Assembly: GCF_004295645.1 (NCBI RefSeq)
Contig: NZ_CP034752.1
Span: forward strand, 1,736,001 to 1,800,000
Length of the DNA stretch: 64,000 nucleotides
From: Limnobaculum zhutongyuii
Lineage (GTDB): Bacteria; Pseudomonadota; Gammaproteobacteria; Enterobacterales; Enterobacteriaceae
Direction: 5' to 3'
Each line of letters opens with the position of its first letter. The first letter of the stretch is position 1. Below are positions 1 through 8,975 of this stretch, piece by piece. The position numbers and the translations under genes were made by a program. The notes beneath the pieces were generated by a model. The model had not been told where the DNA came from. It worked only from the letters and a program-made list of their open reading frames with translations, and made no database searches.

Positions 1-1
1 G

Positions 2-1105
2 TTAGTTTTGTTGTTTGTTGCAGCACTACGTTGGGGACAGACGCCAAACCTTAGTGCGATTACGGCCACGAATGTTATCAACACGGATTTGTTGTTGAAT
101 ATCAGTGCGGTGGTAGCGGGATTAATCCTGGTGGCATTTTCTGGTGCATTGATGACGTTTTGTATGCGTCAACTGCGTCATTTACGCTGGCCGCTGCTGA
201 TTGTTCTGTCATTATTGCTGTTAGCGCCGCTGTCTGGCGAACTGATGCTGGTTTTGATGAAGTTGCAGGTGGTTGAGTTAACCAAATCCTTACTCAGCTA
301 CGTAGCAAAAGTCACTAATGCTAATAATCTGAACAGTTATGTATGTGCCGGTGTGTTGTTGCTAAGCGGTGTTGTTTATTTAATCAATGTGGTACGGCCT
401 CGTTCTATCGCCCGGGCAGAACCACGCCCTATTGAGCATCGTAAAGCGGTGGCTCATTATCAGGATTCTCGCCGCATTTTTGTTATCACAATACTATTGG
501 CGTTATTGACCGCGGGAGCGCAACTGTATTGGGATAAAGTTGCCTCTCAGCCACCAAGACTTTCTGAAGCGCTACCGGTAACCCTGGCCAGTGATGGTTT
601 AGTGCATATTCCCGTTGAACAGGTAAGGGACGGCAAGCTGCATCGTTTTGTCTGGGTAGCTGAAGATGGTAAAGCAGTGCGCTTCTTTGTCATAAATCGC
701 TATCCGGATAAGTTACGCTTGGGAGTCGTATTTGATGCCTGCTTGCTGTGTGGCGATCAGGGATACGTAATGGAAGGTAATCAGGTTATTTGTGTTGCCT
801 GTGATGTACGTATCTTTATCCCATCAATTGGTAAACCCGGTGGCTGTAATCCGGTGCCGATTGATGAATGGGAGATGACCGACACGGAATTGACCATCAG
901 TAAAAAATCGCTGGAAAGTGGGCTGAATTACTTCTCGACCATCGTGACGCTGGAAGTGACCGATCCGGTTGATGGCAGCAAACTAACCAATACTAAAGCA
1001 GAACATCGTTATACCTTTGCCGGAAAAACCTACTTCTTCTCTACGGCGGCAAATTATGAAGCCTTCAGGGACAACCCTGAGAAGTTCGTGAAGGAGGACC
1101 AATAA
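2..1105 (+). CDS. DUF2318 membrane protein of a P19/Ftr1-type iron-uptake operon (5' partial)
   Basis: The reading frame is open to the left edge of the window, so the N-terminus is missing. The visible part has about four membrane segments (roughly residues 30-55, 60-85, 105-130 and 155-175 of the visible part) and then a periplasmic domain. That domain carries two CxxC pairs (in ACLLCG and VCVACD-like contexts) and a further Cys in GGCNP, the signature of the DUF2318 family of predicted metal-binding membrane proteins. The C-terminal stretch (FAGKTYFFS...F..NPEKF) resembles a YHS metal-binding module. In Campylobacter jejuni the homologous gene sits between p19/ftr1 and paired FtsX permeases, as here. 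The role in oxidising, reducing or handing over iron is inferred. The p19 and ftr1 homologues would lie just left of the window. Confidence 0.85.
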   Translation, partial: LVLLFVAALRWGQTPNLSAITATNVINTDLLLNISAVVAGLILVAFSGALMTFCMRQLRHLRWPLLIVLSLLLLAPLSGELMLVLMKLQVVELTKSLLSYVAKVTNANNLNSYVCAGVLLLSGVVYLINVVRPRSIARAEPRPIEHRKAVAHYQDSRRIFVITILLALLTAGAQLYWDKVASQPPRLSEALPVTLASDGLVHIPVEQVRDGKLHRFVWVAEDGKAVRFFVINRYPDKLRLGVVFDACLLCGDQGYVMEGNQVICVACDVRIFIPSIGKPGGCNPVPIDEWEMTDTELTISKKSLESGLNYFSTIVTLEVTDPVDGSKLTNTKAEHRYTFAGKTYFFSTAANYEAFRDNPEKFVKEDQ

Positions 1106-1107
1106 CC

Positions 1108-2388
1108 ATGCTGTGGCTTATGTTACGACAGTCATGGTCGCGAAATATCCGTAAAAAGTTATTGGCGGTGATGACGATTTTTCTGGCGGCGGGGCTGGTG
1201 TCGGCCTTGCTGGCAGTCTCGATAGATATTGGTGACAAAATGGCGCGGGAGATGAAATCCTACGGCGCCAATATTCTGATTGAACCGGCAGGACAGGCGA
1301 CTTTACCGTCTCTGTTTGGTGAAAAGAGTAACCCACTGGCCGGGCAGGATTTTCTCGATCAGGCCGAGCTGCCTAATATTAAAGATATCTTCTGGCGCAA
1401 TAATATTATGGGTTTTGCGCCACTGTTGAGTAGTGAAGTGGAGGTTCAGGGGAAGACGATTCCTGTTTTAGGAACTTTCTTTGAGCAAAAAGTCGATGTG
1501 CCTGATGAAGAGAATTATCACACCGGTCAGAAGATTATCAGTACTTATTGGCAGGTTTCAGGCCAGTGGCCAGATGAGAGCGGTAAAAAACAAGAAGCTC
1601 TGTTAGGCCAGCAGTTAGCACAACAAACCGGCTGGAAGGTTGGTGACATTGTCACGTTAAAGGGTGCAAAAACTACACTGGATGTGACCATTAGTGGCAT
1701 TCTGGCCAGCGGTGGCGATGAGGAACAGCAACTGGTATTACCGCTGGCTCAGGTTCAGGCGCTCTCAGGACTTCAGGGGAAAGTACAGGCCATTCGGGTA
1801 TCGGCTTTGACGGTGCCTGAAAATGAGCTGTCACGAAAAGCCAGAGCCGATTTGGAATCGCTGGATGCGGAAGAGTATGACCTGTGGTATTGCACCGCCT
1901 ATGTCTCTTCGATTGCGCATCAGTTGGAAGAGGCCATTTCTGGTTCCGGCGTGCGGCCCATCTGGCAGGTTGCTGCTTCCGAAGGGATTGTGATTGAAAA
2001 GATTCAACTGTTGCTGGCGGTTGTGACTCTGGCTGCATTACTGGCATCAGCAATGGGGATCGCTTCTCTGATGACCAGTAACATTATGGAACGTACCAAA
2101 GAGATTGGGTTAATGAAGGCGCTGGGCGCAAGACAGTGGCAAATCATGATGCTGTTCTATCTGGAGGCGGCCATGAGCGGTGTGATTGGTGGGCTGCTGG
2201 GGTGTATCGCCGGATGGGGACTGGCGAAAGGTATTGGTCTGATGCTGTTTGATGCGCCATTAAGCTTTGCCTGGATTGTTGTGCCTTGTGTTCTGGTACT
2301 GTCAGTACTGATTGCGCTGGCGGGTACCTGGTTCCCGGCGCGCCGTATCGCTCATCTGTATCCGGTGGAGGTACTGTATGGGCGCTAA
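1108..2388 (+). CDS. FtsX/MacB-like ABC transporter permease (first of two)
   Basis: This 426-residue protein has the MacB/FtsX topology: one N-terminal membrane helix (about residues 17-40), a large periplasmic domain (about 45-290), and three C-terminal helices carrying the conserved ERTKEIGLMKALGA segment. The last residues (P.EVLYGR) match the usual family end. It begins 2 nt after the DUF2318 stop with a GGAGG ribosome site inside that gene. It overlaps the next permease by 11 nt, so translation is coupled. Paired permeases of this type plus one ATPase occur in P19-Ftr1 iron operons, where they are required for full iron uptake in Campylobacter. The transported molecule is not known. The assignment to the iron operon rests on gene order. 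Confidence 0.88.
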   Translation: MLWLMLRQSWSRNIRKKLLAVMTIFLAAGLVSALLAVSIDIGDKMAREMKSYGANILIEPAGQATLPSLFGEKSNPLAGQDFLDQAELPNIKDIFWRNNIMGFAPLLSSEVEVQGKTIPVLGTFFEQKVDVPDEENYHTGQKIISTYWQVSGQWPDESGKKQEALLGQQLAQQTGWKVGDIVTLKGAKTTLDVTISGILASGGDEEQQLVLPLAQVQALSGLQGKVQAIRVSALTVPENELSRKARADLESLDAEEYDLWYCTAYVSSIAHQLEEAISGSGVRPIWQVAASEGIVIEKIQLLLAVVTLAALLASAMGIASLMTSNIMERTKEIGLMKALGARQWQIMMLFYLEAAMSGVIGGLLGCIAGWGLAKGIGLMLFDAPLSFAWIVVPCVLVLSVLIALAGTWFPARRIAHLYPVEVLYGR

Positions 2389-3514
2389 TCATTCTCAAAA
2401 TATGTTCTGGCGTCTGGTATTACGTGCACTGAAGCTAAGAATGCAGCGGGTAGTTGTGATTTTTGCTGCTCTGGCGGTTGGGGCTGCGATCGTGACAGCA
2501 ATGTCTGCGGTTTATTTCGATATTAATACCAAAATGAGCCAGGAATTACGCACTTTTGGCGCTAATTTCTATATTGGCCCCGGTCATGGAAATACCTTAC
2601 CGTTAAACGATTATCAGCAAATTATCGAACAGGCTCCCAAGGGACTAATTGGCGCTGAAAGCCCTTATCTGTATGGTATGGTGCGTACCGAGCTGGAAAA
2701 AGTGGTGGTAATGGGCGTCAGATTTGAATCACTTAAACAAATTGTTCCTTACTGGCAGGTTACCGGTAGCTGGCTTAGCGTTAGCTTTGACGATCGCAAA
2801 GCGATGATTGGCTATAAGCTGGCGAATCGCCTTGAGCTGAAAGTCGGTGATTCTCTGGTGTTGGTTGATGGTGACCAAAAAAAATCACTGCAAATCAGAG
2901 GAATTGTTGAATCCGGCGATGCGACGGATAACGTGCTGATTATCAATCTGCCTTTAGCCCAAAGTTGGTTGAAACAACCAGGGGTGATCAGTCATGGTTT
3001 ATTGAGCGTCAGTAACGAAGCGGGTCAGGTTGACGCCTTTGCTCAACAGTTGCAGCAGCATTATCCGGATTTGGAGATTCGACCTATTCGTAAGGTATCG
3101 GCCAGTGAAGGTCAGGTACTGGATAAGATTAAGGGATTAATGGGGCTAGTCTCTCTGGTAATTTTGGTATTGTCGACCCTGTGTGTAAACACCACGCTAA
3201 TGGCGATCGTCAGCGAACGCTCGAAAGAGTTTGCGCTGCAAAAAGCGCTGGGGGCTAAAGGGCGGGATATTGTGCGTCAGATTATGGCAGAAACCATGAT
3301 TATCGCCCTGTTTGCGATTATTGCTGGCGTTGTGATTGGCTATATTCTGGCGCAGATTCTGGGGCAAGCGGTGTTCTCTGCCTCCATCGACCTGCGGGCT
3401 CAGGTTATTCCATTAACCTTTATCCTGTCATTATTGGTTGCTTTGATTGCAGCCGTTTTACCGACTTATCGCGCCGTGAAGATTGAACCGGCTAAAGTTC
3501 TAAAAGGAGAATAA
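2378..3514 (+). CDS. FtsX/MacB-like ABC transporter permease (second of two)
   Basis: I place the start at the ATG at 2378, which has a GGTGGAGG ribosome site 6-7 nt upstream; a longer in-frame ORF from 2312 would run deep into the previous gene. The resulting 378-residue protein repeats the architecture of its neighbour: an N-terminal helix, a periplasmic domain and three C-terminal helices with the motif ERSKEFALQKALGAKG. The end (KIEPAKVLKGE) is typical of MacB/FtsX permeases. It overlaps the upstream permease by 11 nt and is followed 2 nt later by the ATPase. The two permeases are divergent paralogues that most likely form a heterodimer. Confidence 0.88.
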   Translation: MGANHSQNMFWRLVLRALKLRMQRVVVIFAALAVGAAIVTAMSAVYFDINTKMSQELRTFGANFYIGPGHGNTLPLNDYQQIIEQAPKGLIGAESPYLYGMVRTELEKVVVMGVRFESLKQIVPYWQVTGSWLSVSFDDRKAMIGYKLANRLELKVGDSLVLVDGDQKKSLQIRGIVESGDATDNVLIINLPLAQSWLKQPGVISHGLLSVSNEAGQVDAFAQQLQQHYPDLEIRPIRKVSASEGQVLDKIKGLMGLVSLVILVLSTLCVNTTLMAIVSERSKEFALQKALGAKGRDIVRQIMAETMIIALFAIIAGVVIGYILAQILGQAVFSASIDLRAQVIPLTFILSLLVALIAAVLPTYRAVKIEPAKVLKGE

Positions 3515-3516
3515 CG

Positions 3517-4230
3517 GTGACGCAATCAGTTAGTCAGAACTCCTCACCCTGGGTGATTGAAACCCGCCATTTGTATAAGCGGTTTGGCCAGGTTGTTGCT
3601 CTGGATGATATTAACCTGCAGATTAAACGCGGGGAGTTTATCGCCATTATGGGTGCATCAGGTTCGGGCAAAACCACGCTGATGAATATTTTGACCTGCC
3701 TGGATACCGCCAGTGAAGGTCAGGTACTGCTTGATGGTACCGATGCTGCGGCGCTGGATGAAGAAGGTCGTCGGGCGTTCCGCTCGGATAAAATTGGTTT
3801 AGTATTTCAGCAGTTTCACCTGATACCGTTTCTTACTGCGCTGGAGAATGTGATGTTGGCTCAGCATTACCATAGCGTGGTTGATGAGAAGGCGGCGCGT
3901 AAAGTGCTGGAGCAGGTAGGGTTAGGGCATCGTTTTGACCATTTACCCAGCCAGCTTTCTGGTGGTGAACAACAGCGAGTATGTATTGCCCGGGCGTTAG
4001 TTAATGAACCGCCAGTGATTTTTGCCGATGAACCAACGGGAAATCTGGATGAACAGAATGAACAGTTAGTTTTAGGTTTACTGACGGATTTGCATAAGCA
4101 AGGGCGAACCATTGTGATGGTAACTCACAACCCTGAACTGGGGCGTTTTGCCGATCGTATTGTTCGGTTACAACATGGCAAATATCTGAGTGAAGAAGTG
4201 AATAATCGCGAGGTAGAAAATGCGGTTTAA
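3517..4230 (+). CDS. ABC transporter ATP-binding protein (MacB/LolD-like)
   Basis: This 237-residue cytoplasmic ATPase starts at a GTG codon behind AAAAGGAG. It has a complete set of ABC motifs: Walker A GASGSGKTT (about residues 45-53), Q-loop in VFQQFH, signature LSGGEQQR (about 147-154), Walker B IFADEPTGNLDE and the switch histidine in VTHNPE. The sequence is of the LolD/MacB class that works with FtsX-like permeases, which fits the two permeases directly upstream. It overlaps the downstream thioredoxin-like gene by 11 nt. In this operon it probably powers conformational work on a periplasmic partner rather than classical import; that is inference from the family. Confidence 0.92.
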   Translation: MTQSVSQNSSPWVIETRHLYKRFGQVVALDDINLQIKRGEFIAIMGASGSGKTTLMNILTCLDTASEGQVLLDGTDAAALDEEGRRAFRSDKIGLVFQQFHLIPFLTALENVMLAQHYHSVVDEKAARKVLEQVGLGHRFDHLPSQLSGGEQQRVCIARALVNEPPVIFADEPTGNLDEQNEQLVLGLLTDLHKQGRTIVMVTHNPELGRFADRIVRLQHGKYLSEEVNNREVENAV

Positions 4231-4717
4231 CATAGGTAAATCTGGCCTATTGCTGCTTATCAGTGCGGCATTATTGCTGTCAGGGTGCAAAGAAGAAAAA
4301 GCGAAGATTGGTACAGCTGCGCCTACGCTGGCGGCTTATGACTTATCTGGAAATAAAGCCTCTCTGGAGCAGTGGAAGGGTAAATATATTTATCTGAATT
4401 TTTGGGCTTCCAACTGCGGTGGTTGTCTGGCAGAAATGCCAACGCTGGAGAAATTAAGTCAGGAATATCGGGATAACATCGTGGTGGTTGGTATTAATAC
4501 TGATAAAGAAGATGCCAATATTCAGGCGCTATTAACAGATATGAAGGTTTCATTCCCTAACGTGCGCGATCAACTGGCAATTACTCAGGAACGTTATCAG
4601 GTGATAGGCACCCCAACATCATTCTTAATTGACCCACAGGGAACCTTACAGGGCCAATATGTAGGGATGATGCATGAGCCTCAGCTAAAGGCGATTTTCC
4701 AGAAAGCTAAGGGATAA
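4220..4717 (+). CDS. TlpA/ResA-like thioredoxin-fold lipoprotein
   Basis: The 165-residue product begins with a lipoprotein signal (hydrophobic run, then lipobox LLSGC with Cys near residue 22), so it should be anchored in a membrane facing the periplasm. The rest is a thioredoxin fold of the TlpA/ResA type. It has a redox motif CGGC in WASNCGGC, the segment FLNFWAS-like before it, and the cis-proline loop IGTPTSFLIDPQG. CGGC is not the usual CPxC, so its redox potential may differ. Its position in a P19/Ftr1-type operon matches the one or two thioredoxin-like genes at the end of the Campylobacter cluster. A role in reducing the Cys-rich DUF2318 domain or the heme site of the next gene is inference. 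Confidence 0.88.
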   Translation: MRFNIGKSGLLLLISAALLLSGCKEEKAKIGTAAPTLAAYDLSGNKASLEQWKGKYIYLNFWASNCGGCLAEMPTLEKLSQEYRDNIVVVGINTDKEDANIQALLTDMKVSFPNVRDQLAITQERYQVIGTPTSFLIDPQGTLQGQYVGMMHEPQLKAIFQKAKG

Positions 4718-4725
4718 TACCGTTG

Positions 4726-5025
4726 ATGAAAACCGGTTATTTGGGGCTAATGTTGCTGTTGTCTGGCTGGATATGTCCGGCAATAACAGCACAATCAGAA
4801 CAAAAATTTTATAACATGAACTGTGCTTCCTGCCATGGTAAGAAGGGCGAAAAAACGGCTCTGAACAAAGCTCGTCCATTAATCAGCCTGACGGAGCAGC
4901 AGATTATTGAAGCATTAACAGAGCGGCGAAATGGCGATGTGAAGGGGGCTGGAAATCAGGTGAAAAAACGTCTGACGGATGAGGATATTAAAAACCTGGC
5001 AAAGTTTATCCCGACGATGAAGTAA
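4726..5025 (+). CDS. Small c-type cytochrome, one heme
   Basis: I use the ATG at 4726; an in-frame TTG lies 3 nt earlier. The 99-residue product has a signal peptide ending near AITA/QS and one heme c attachment motif CASCH in the context NMNCASCHG. An axial methionine is available in the final PTMK. The size and the LTDEDIKNLAKFI tail are typical of class I cytochromes c. It follows the thioredoxin-like gene by 8 nt and ends the operon; a strong hairpin terminator lies about 35 nt downstream. A periplasmic electron carrier fits the idea that this iron system couples redox chemistry to Ftr1-type permeation. I do not know this cytochrome as a named gene. Confidence 0.85.
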   Translation: MKTGYLGLMLLLSGWICPAITAQSEQKFYNMNCASCHGKKGEKTALNKARPLISLTEQQIIEALTERRNGDVKGAGNQVKKRLTDEDIKNLAKFIPTMK

Positions 5026-5059
5026 TCTGCGGATATTGTTGTGAAATCACCTTTGTACG

Positions 5060-5091
5060 CGTCGGGCTTAGCCCGACGTTTGCTTTCTTTA
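5060..5091 (+). terminator. Intrinsic terminator of the iron operon
   Basis: An 8-bp perfect GC-rich stem (CGTCGGGC / GCCCGACG, loop TTA) is followed by the T-rich stretch TTTGCTTTCTTT. It lies 35 nt after the cytochrome stop codon and before a convergent gene. Confidence 0.85.
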
Positions 5092-5104
5092 TATAGGTTA
5101 ACGA

Positions 5105-5368
5105 TTACCGAACACCCCGGGAATGATTTTTCTTGCTCCAACTAAAGGTTTCATCGCTGGGAACATATTTATCTTTCTTCTTTTCTGCCCGGGCTTTCTT
5201 CTCTTCTTTTTCCAACTCTTTCATTATTTGAGCAATAACGTCTTCTTTTGCTTTGTTGAGTTCACTATTGGTTAAAGAGCGGCCTAATTCCCTTTTTAAT
5301 TGTGCCTGTTTCATTTTGATCTGCTGTAACTGGCTTTCAGTTAAATCTTTTAAGGTTAACTTCTTCAT
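5105..5368 (-). CDS. Small charged hypothetical protein
   Basis: The start is set at 5368 because GAAGGAG sits 5 nt before this ATG; the longer ORF reading has no comparable site. The 87-residue product starts MKKLTLKDLTESQLQQ and is rich in Lys, Glu and Gln. A helical, probably coiled-coil middle (residues about 10-60) is followed by a basic tail ending KNHSRGVR. No signal peptide or membrane segment is visible. I do not recognise the family. The low-hydrophobicity, lysine-rich composition would fit a small nucleic-acid- or ribosome-associated protein, but nothing in the sequence proves this. It lies 75 nt downstream of the pyrophosphatase gene on the same strand and may be co-transcribed with it. 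Confidence 0.65.
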   Translation of the reverse strand: MKKLTLKDLTESQLQQIKMKQAQLKRELGRSLTNSELNKAKEDVIAQIMKELEKEEKKARAEKKKDKYVPSDETFSWSKKNHSRGVR

Positions 5369-5443
5369 TATTACTCCTTCCCGATGGCAGATATTGTTCA
5401 GTGTAACGTGAAAATTAGATAGTGGGTATGTTGCCATACTTAA

Positions 5444-6343
5444 TTATTTGTCTGCATTCAGTTTTTGGGTTAACCAAGGTACTAACTGTTTTTTGCGACT
5501 TAACATATTTTCAATGGTAATCGGTGACTGACTTATGGGATTGTTTTGGGAAAAGTAGAGGCAGCTTTGTGAGCTAAATAGCGAGGTTATCATCAAAACA
5601 TAAAAATCTAGTCCTTCACTCTGTGCGCGCTTTTCCATCTCCTGTTGTAGTGCGGGTACCTGACTCTCAATGGCGTGGAAATCACTGACCTCGATTTGAC
5701 CAAGAATGAGCTTATATTCGCCAATAAGGTAGTTTTTCTCATCTTTTTGCAGCAAACGTTCGACACTAAGTCCGCTTATATCAGTTTTGGCATCCAGCAG
5801 TTTAATGATAAAACTGTCCAAATTGACTTTAGCTATCTGGCTTAGTTTATGGGCCGTTTGTTTGTCTTGCTCGGTAGTCGTCGGTGATTGAAAGGCAACG
5901 GTATCGCTAAGTATAGCGCCGAGCAGTAGTAATGCATGTGACTGGCTTAATTGATAACCTGGGGTATGGGTAACAATATCGAAAACCAGAGTAGCACAAC
6001 AGCCCACTCTTCTTATCCATGCATCAAGAGGTTCCGTGGTGATTAATGATCCCAGACGATGATGGTCAATTAAACCGATCACCTGGCTTTTATTCAGATT
6101 CTCCGGGCCTTGTTCTAAATCGCTGAAATCAACCAGCCAGACTGGTTGGTCTGCGATGTTATGCTCAAGTAATGACGGTGAAAGGTATTCTGCTTGTGAC
6201 AGGATAAACTCAGTTTCTGGGTTTAGTTCTCCCAGGCGATAAGCCGTTGCGGATTGTCCGCTAAAGTTTAGCCAGTCGCTGACAACAATAGCGCAGCATA
6301 TTGAGTCACTGTCCGGGTTTAGATGGCCGAATACTGAGATCAT
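5444..6343 (-). CDS. ppaC: Manganese-dependent inorganic pyrophosphatase (DHH family)
   Basis: The 299-residue protein hydrolyses pyrophosphate to phosphate in the cytosol (family II, Mn/Co-dependent). The DHH-family metal ligands are all visible. These are FGHLNPDSDS near the N-terminus (His7, Asp11, Asp13), an Asp in VDFSD, the DHH motif in GLIDHHRLG, and an Asp in GAILSDT. The C-terminal DHHA2-type domain ends with the substrate-binding SRKKQLVPWL motif. The length is slightly short of the usual 305-310. The canonical unrelated enzyme Ppa is the housekeeping pyrophosphatase of Enterobacterales, so this is an additional enzyme, useful when manganese replaces magnesium. The gene stands alone and transcribes toward the small hypothetical gene. 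Confidence 0.93.
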   Translation of the reverse strand: MISVFGHLNPDSDSICCAIVVSDWLNFSGQSATAYRLGELNPETEFILSQAEYLSPSLLEHNIADQPVWLVDFSDLEQGPENLNKSQVIGLIDHHRLGSLITTEPLDAWIRRVGCCATLVFDIVTHTPGYQLSQSHALLLLGAILSDTVAFQSPTTTEQDKQTAHKLSQIAKVNLDSFIIKLLDAKTDISGLSVERLLQKDEKNYLIGEYKLILGQIEVSDFHAIESQVPALQQEMEKRAQSEGLDFYVLMITSLFSSQSCLYFSQNNPISQSPITIENMLSRKKQLVPWLTQKLNADK

Positions 6344-6505
6344 AAATCTACCTTATACTGAATATGAAAAGCGTTATATGGGGGCTTAATAATGAGACCC
6401 TTTGCAGGTATTACTATACCTTAAAACGTTCGTTGGTTATGTAAACGGCAGTTTTTGATATCTTTTGTTATGAATTCATTAAATTAATCAGGTGGTTAAG
6501 TGCTT

Positions 6506-7498
6506 ATGACATCCTTGTCAAAGTCAAAGTATCATGAAGAAACTAGCCATGGATTGGATATGGTAAACAAATTTGAAGTAGTGGAGGGCGGCTACTTTGA
6601 ACGTAGGATCATAAGTATTGAAGATAATAATGAAGCGCGAAACTTTCAACTTTCATTAGGCGAAACCCGTCTGGAGTCCGGGCATCATTTGGGCGCGCTT
6701 ATTGGCAGAGGTAAGGCATCCTCAGAATATGTCTATCTGGGGCTTACCATTAAAGGTGGTGAATATACTCGATATAACGGTATACCTACCGGTATCGGCA
6801 ATTTGCGTATTTATCCTGAAGGAGCAGAAATTCTTTATCAGTCGATGGGAGAGGCTGAATGGTTTACTTACGCAATTTCCAGAGAGAAATTACAGGAAGC
6901 ATTAGATGAATATGATCGTGGAAAAATTAAACTGATACCTCATCAGATTATGACCTTTCCGCTGAAAACTGAAAACTACGAACAGTTAAAGACCCTGTTT
7001 CTGGATATAAAACAGATGGCTTACAAGCCTGGTGAGACAGCATTAAGTGAAGAAGTATCACGAATGCTGTCAATAGCGCTGCTGAACGGCTTTATTAACG
7101 CTATTTTTGCTTCTGAAGGTCAGGCTGACCCAATAAAACCCAACAGTTTAACTCTATTGCACGGGCAATTAATAATGGCAACTGAACAGCTGATGTTGTC
7201 AGGACAGGAAAACAATCTCAAATTAAGCGATCTGGCTAAAGCAACCGGCTATACCCTGAGAGCTTTAGAGTTTATTTTTAAAAATTCGGTGGGAATGTCG
7301 CCTAAAAACTGGTTTGTAAATATGCGAATGAATGGCGCATTGCGTGATCTAATGGAGGCTAAACCGAACACTACTGTATCGGATGTGGCTACCCGGTGGG
7401 GATTCCAACATTTAGCCCGTTTTTCTGCACAATACCGCGATATGTTTGGTGAATTACCCAGTAAAACATTAAGTAGGGTACGTGAACGTAATAAATGA
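6506..7498 (+). CDS. AraC-family transcriptional regulator
   Basis: The C-terminal third (about residues 225-325) is a double helix-turn-helix of the AraC family: LSDLAKATGYTLRALEFIFKNSVGMSPKNWF followed, after a spacer, by TVSDVATRWGFQHLARFSAQY. The N-terminal part (about 200 residues) is not a recognisable sugar-binding cupin and looks most like the ligand domain of EutR-like regulators. The start is uncertain: GTG at 6500 or ATG at 6506, with AGGTGG about 10 nt before the ATG. The gene stands alone, with a 405-nt AT-rich gap before the DUF3313 lipoprotein gene. Its targets and effector are unknown. Confidence 0.85.
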   Translation: MTSLSKSKYHEETSHGLDMVNKFEVVEGGYFERRIISIEDNNEARNFQLSLGETRLESGHHLGALIGRGKASSEYVYLGLTIKGGEYTRYNGIPTGIGNLRIYPEGAEILYQSMGEAEWFTYAISREKLQEALDEYDRGKIKLIPHQIMTFPLKTENYEQLKTLFLDIKQMAYKPGETALSEEVSRMLSIALLNGFINAIFASEGQADPIKPNSLTLLHGQLIMATEQLMLSGQENNLKLSDLAKATGYTLRALEFIFKNSVGMSPKNWFVNMRMNGALRDLMEAKPNTTVSDVATRWGFQHLARFSAQYRDMFGELPSKTLSRVRERNK

Positions 7499-7903
7499 AG
7501 CTTTACATTGGAATAGCTATCGGATGAGAAAATACAACCAGCTAATTAAATAAAAGTAAAGCATTGTACTCACCCTTTAATCGCTAAATTAGTACCTTTT
7601 GCTGATTATTTTTAGATGAAAATAATCAATTGAAATTATTTTAATTTTTATTATATATTGTGAAGTCAATTGAGCTTTTTTATTGATATATCAAGAATAA
7701 TTATTTTCACGGTGGCCTCATTAATAGCATCTATACTGAGTGTTCCGGCAAAGAAGGTATTTAAGACCATTGGCTAGGGCAAGATAGCTTTATAAAAGAA
7801 TAGGAAAGCAACTCACAGGTTCCAGCAATCTTCTCTTTTATGTAGAAATAGTGCTCTGTTTAACAAAACAATTGATTTGACGATTACATATTAGGGGTCA
7901 AGT
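7499..7903. other. AT-rich intergenic region
   Basis: This 405-nt gap between the AraC-type regulator and the DUF3313 gene has no ORF of interest and no clear RNA gene. It presumably holds the DUF3313 promoter. An AT-rich stretch at 7610-7700 would suit H-NS binding, but that is only a composition argument. Confidence 0.4.
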
Positions 7904-8566
7904 ATGTTGGCGATGAAGCATATCTCCGCAGCAGTAGTAATTGGTAGCCTTTTATTAGGTGGTTGTACCTCGAAGGTAGCAGACACTAAAGATTACTCTG
8001 GTTTTTTACCAGATTATTCAAAATTGCATAAAGCTGAAAGTGCGTCAGGGCAGGAAGTATTACGCTGGATGGATCCATCGTTTAAAGCTCAAAATTATCA
8101 GAACCTTTATTATGAACCAATTGTTTATTACCCGGCTCCAAAGCCTAACGCACAAGTTACGCAACAAACCCTGGATCAGGTATTAAATTATACTAACCAA
8201 AATATTAAATCTGCTTTTGGTCAACGTCTGAATCTGGTCAACTCACCAAAAACACCAAACACACTGATTTTCCGCGGTGCCATTACCGGTGTTGCAGCCT
8301 CTACCGAGGGTTTACAGTTTTATGAAGTTATTCCTGTAGCTTTAGTAATTGCTGGCACAATGGCAGCAACAGGAGAGCGGGATCAGGACACCACGTTGCT
8401 GTTTGAAGGCCAATTAATTGATGCCAGCACGGGTAAAACTGTATTTGAAGTCGTACGTAAAGGCTTTGGTAAGCAACTGAGCAATGATTCTCAAAAAGTA
8501 ACGGCAGAAGATCTGAAGAAAATCGTTACCGATATGGCATCGGATATTCAGCGCTACAGAGAGTAA
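7904..8566 (+). CDS. DUF3313 family lipoprotein
   Basis: The 220-residue product begins with a lipoprotein signal and lipobox LLLGGC (Cys near residue 21), then the DUF3313 hallmark DYSGFLPDYSKL. It is expected to be attached to the outer or inner membrane on the periplasmic side. A hydrophobic stretch around PVALVIAGTMAAT (residues 145-165) is followed by a C-terminal domain ending in a helical KIVTDMASDIQRY. The start is supported by AGGGG about 6 nt upstream. DUF3313 proteins have no settled function. The gene is monocistronic, with its own strong terminator 20 nt downstream. Confidence 0.85.
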   Translation: MLAMKHISAAVVIGSLLLGGCTSKVADTKDYSGFLPDYSKLHKAESASGQEVLRWMDPSFKAQNYQNLYYEPIVYYPAPKPNAQVTQQTLDQVLNYTNQNIKSAFGQRLNLVNSPKTPNTLIFRGAITGVAASTEGLQFYEVIPVALVIAGTMAATGERDQDTTLLFEGQLIDASTGKTVFEVVRKGFGKQLSNDSQKVTAEDLKKIVTDMASDIQRYRE

Positions 8567-8583
8567 GTTTTTCTTTGTTATAC

Positions 8584-8619
8584 AAAACGCCGCAAATAAC
8601 TGCGGCGTTTTTTTTTGCT
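8584..8619 (+). terminator. Intrinsic terminator of the DUF3313 gene
   Basis: An 11-bp perfect stem (AAAACGCCGCA / TGCGGCGTTTT, loop AATAAC) runs directly into nine T residues. This is the clearest intrinsic terminator in the window. Confidence 0.95.
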
Positions 8620-8896
8620 TACGAATCTGATATCGCTCCTGAACCGCTAAACCAGGTTGATCATAACCAGAAAGATTTTACCTATTACATTGATAATCAA
8701 AACCTTTAATTACTAATATCCCAGTGATTAATGTCGTAGTAATCATAAACACTCATTTTAACGAAAAAATGTATTGATTTTTCTGATGAAAATTGGTGTT
8801 TTATCTGTTATAAATTATATGAACAAAATGAATAATAACATTTTATTTACATGAGCATGGCAAAATTAAAACAATGAACTAGTCTTTATAGTAAGC

Positions 8897-8931
8897 AGTA
8901 TCAAAAGCTTAAAGATAAACGTTTTGATACT
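8897..8931. repeat. 10-bp perfect inverted repeat upstream of a 25-codon gene
   Basis: AGTATCAAAA and TTTTGATACT are separated by 15 nt and end 45 nt before the start of the 25-codon ORF. It could be an operator or a leader-RNA hairpin. There is no T-run, so it is not a terminator. Confidence 0.55.
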
Positions 8932-8975
8932 AACCAGTTAACCTGTGTTCAGAGTAGATCAGCGAGGAGTTCACT

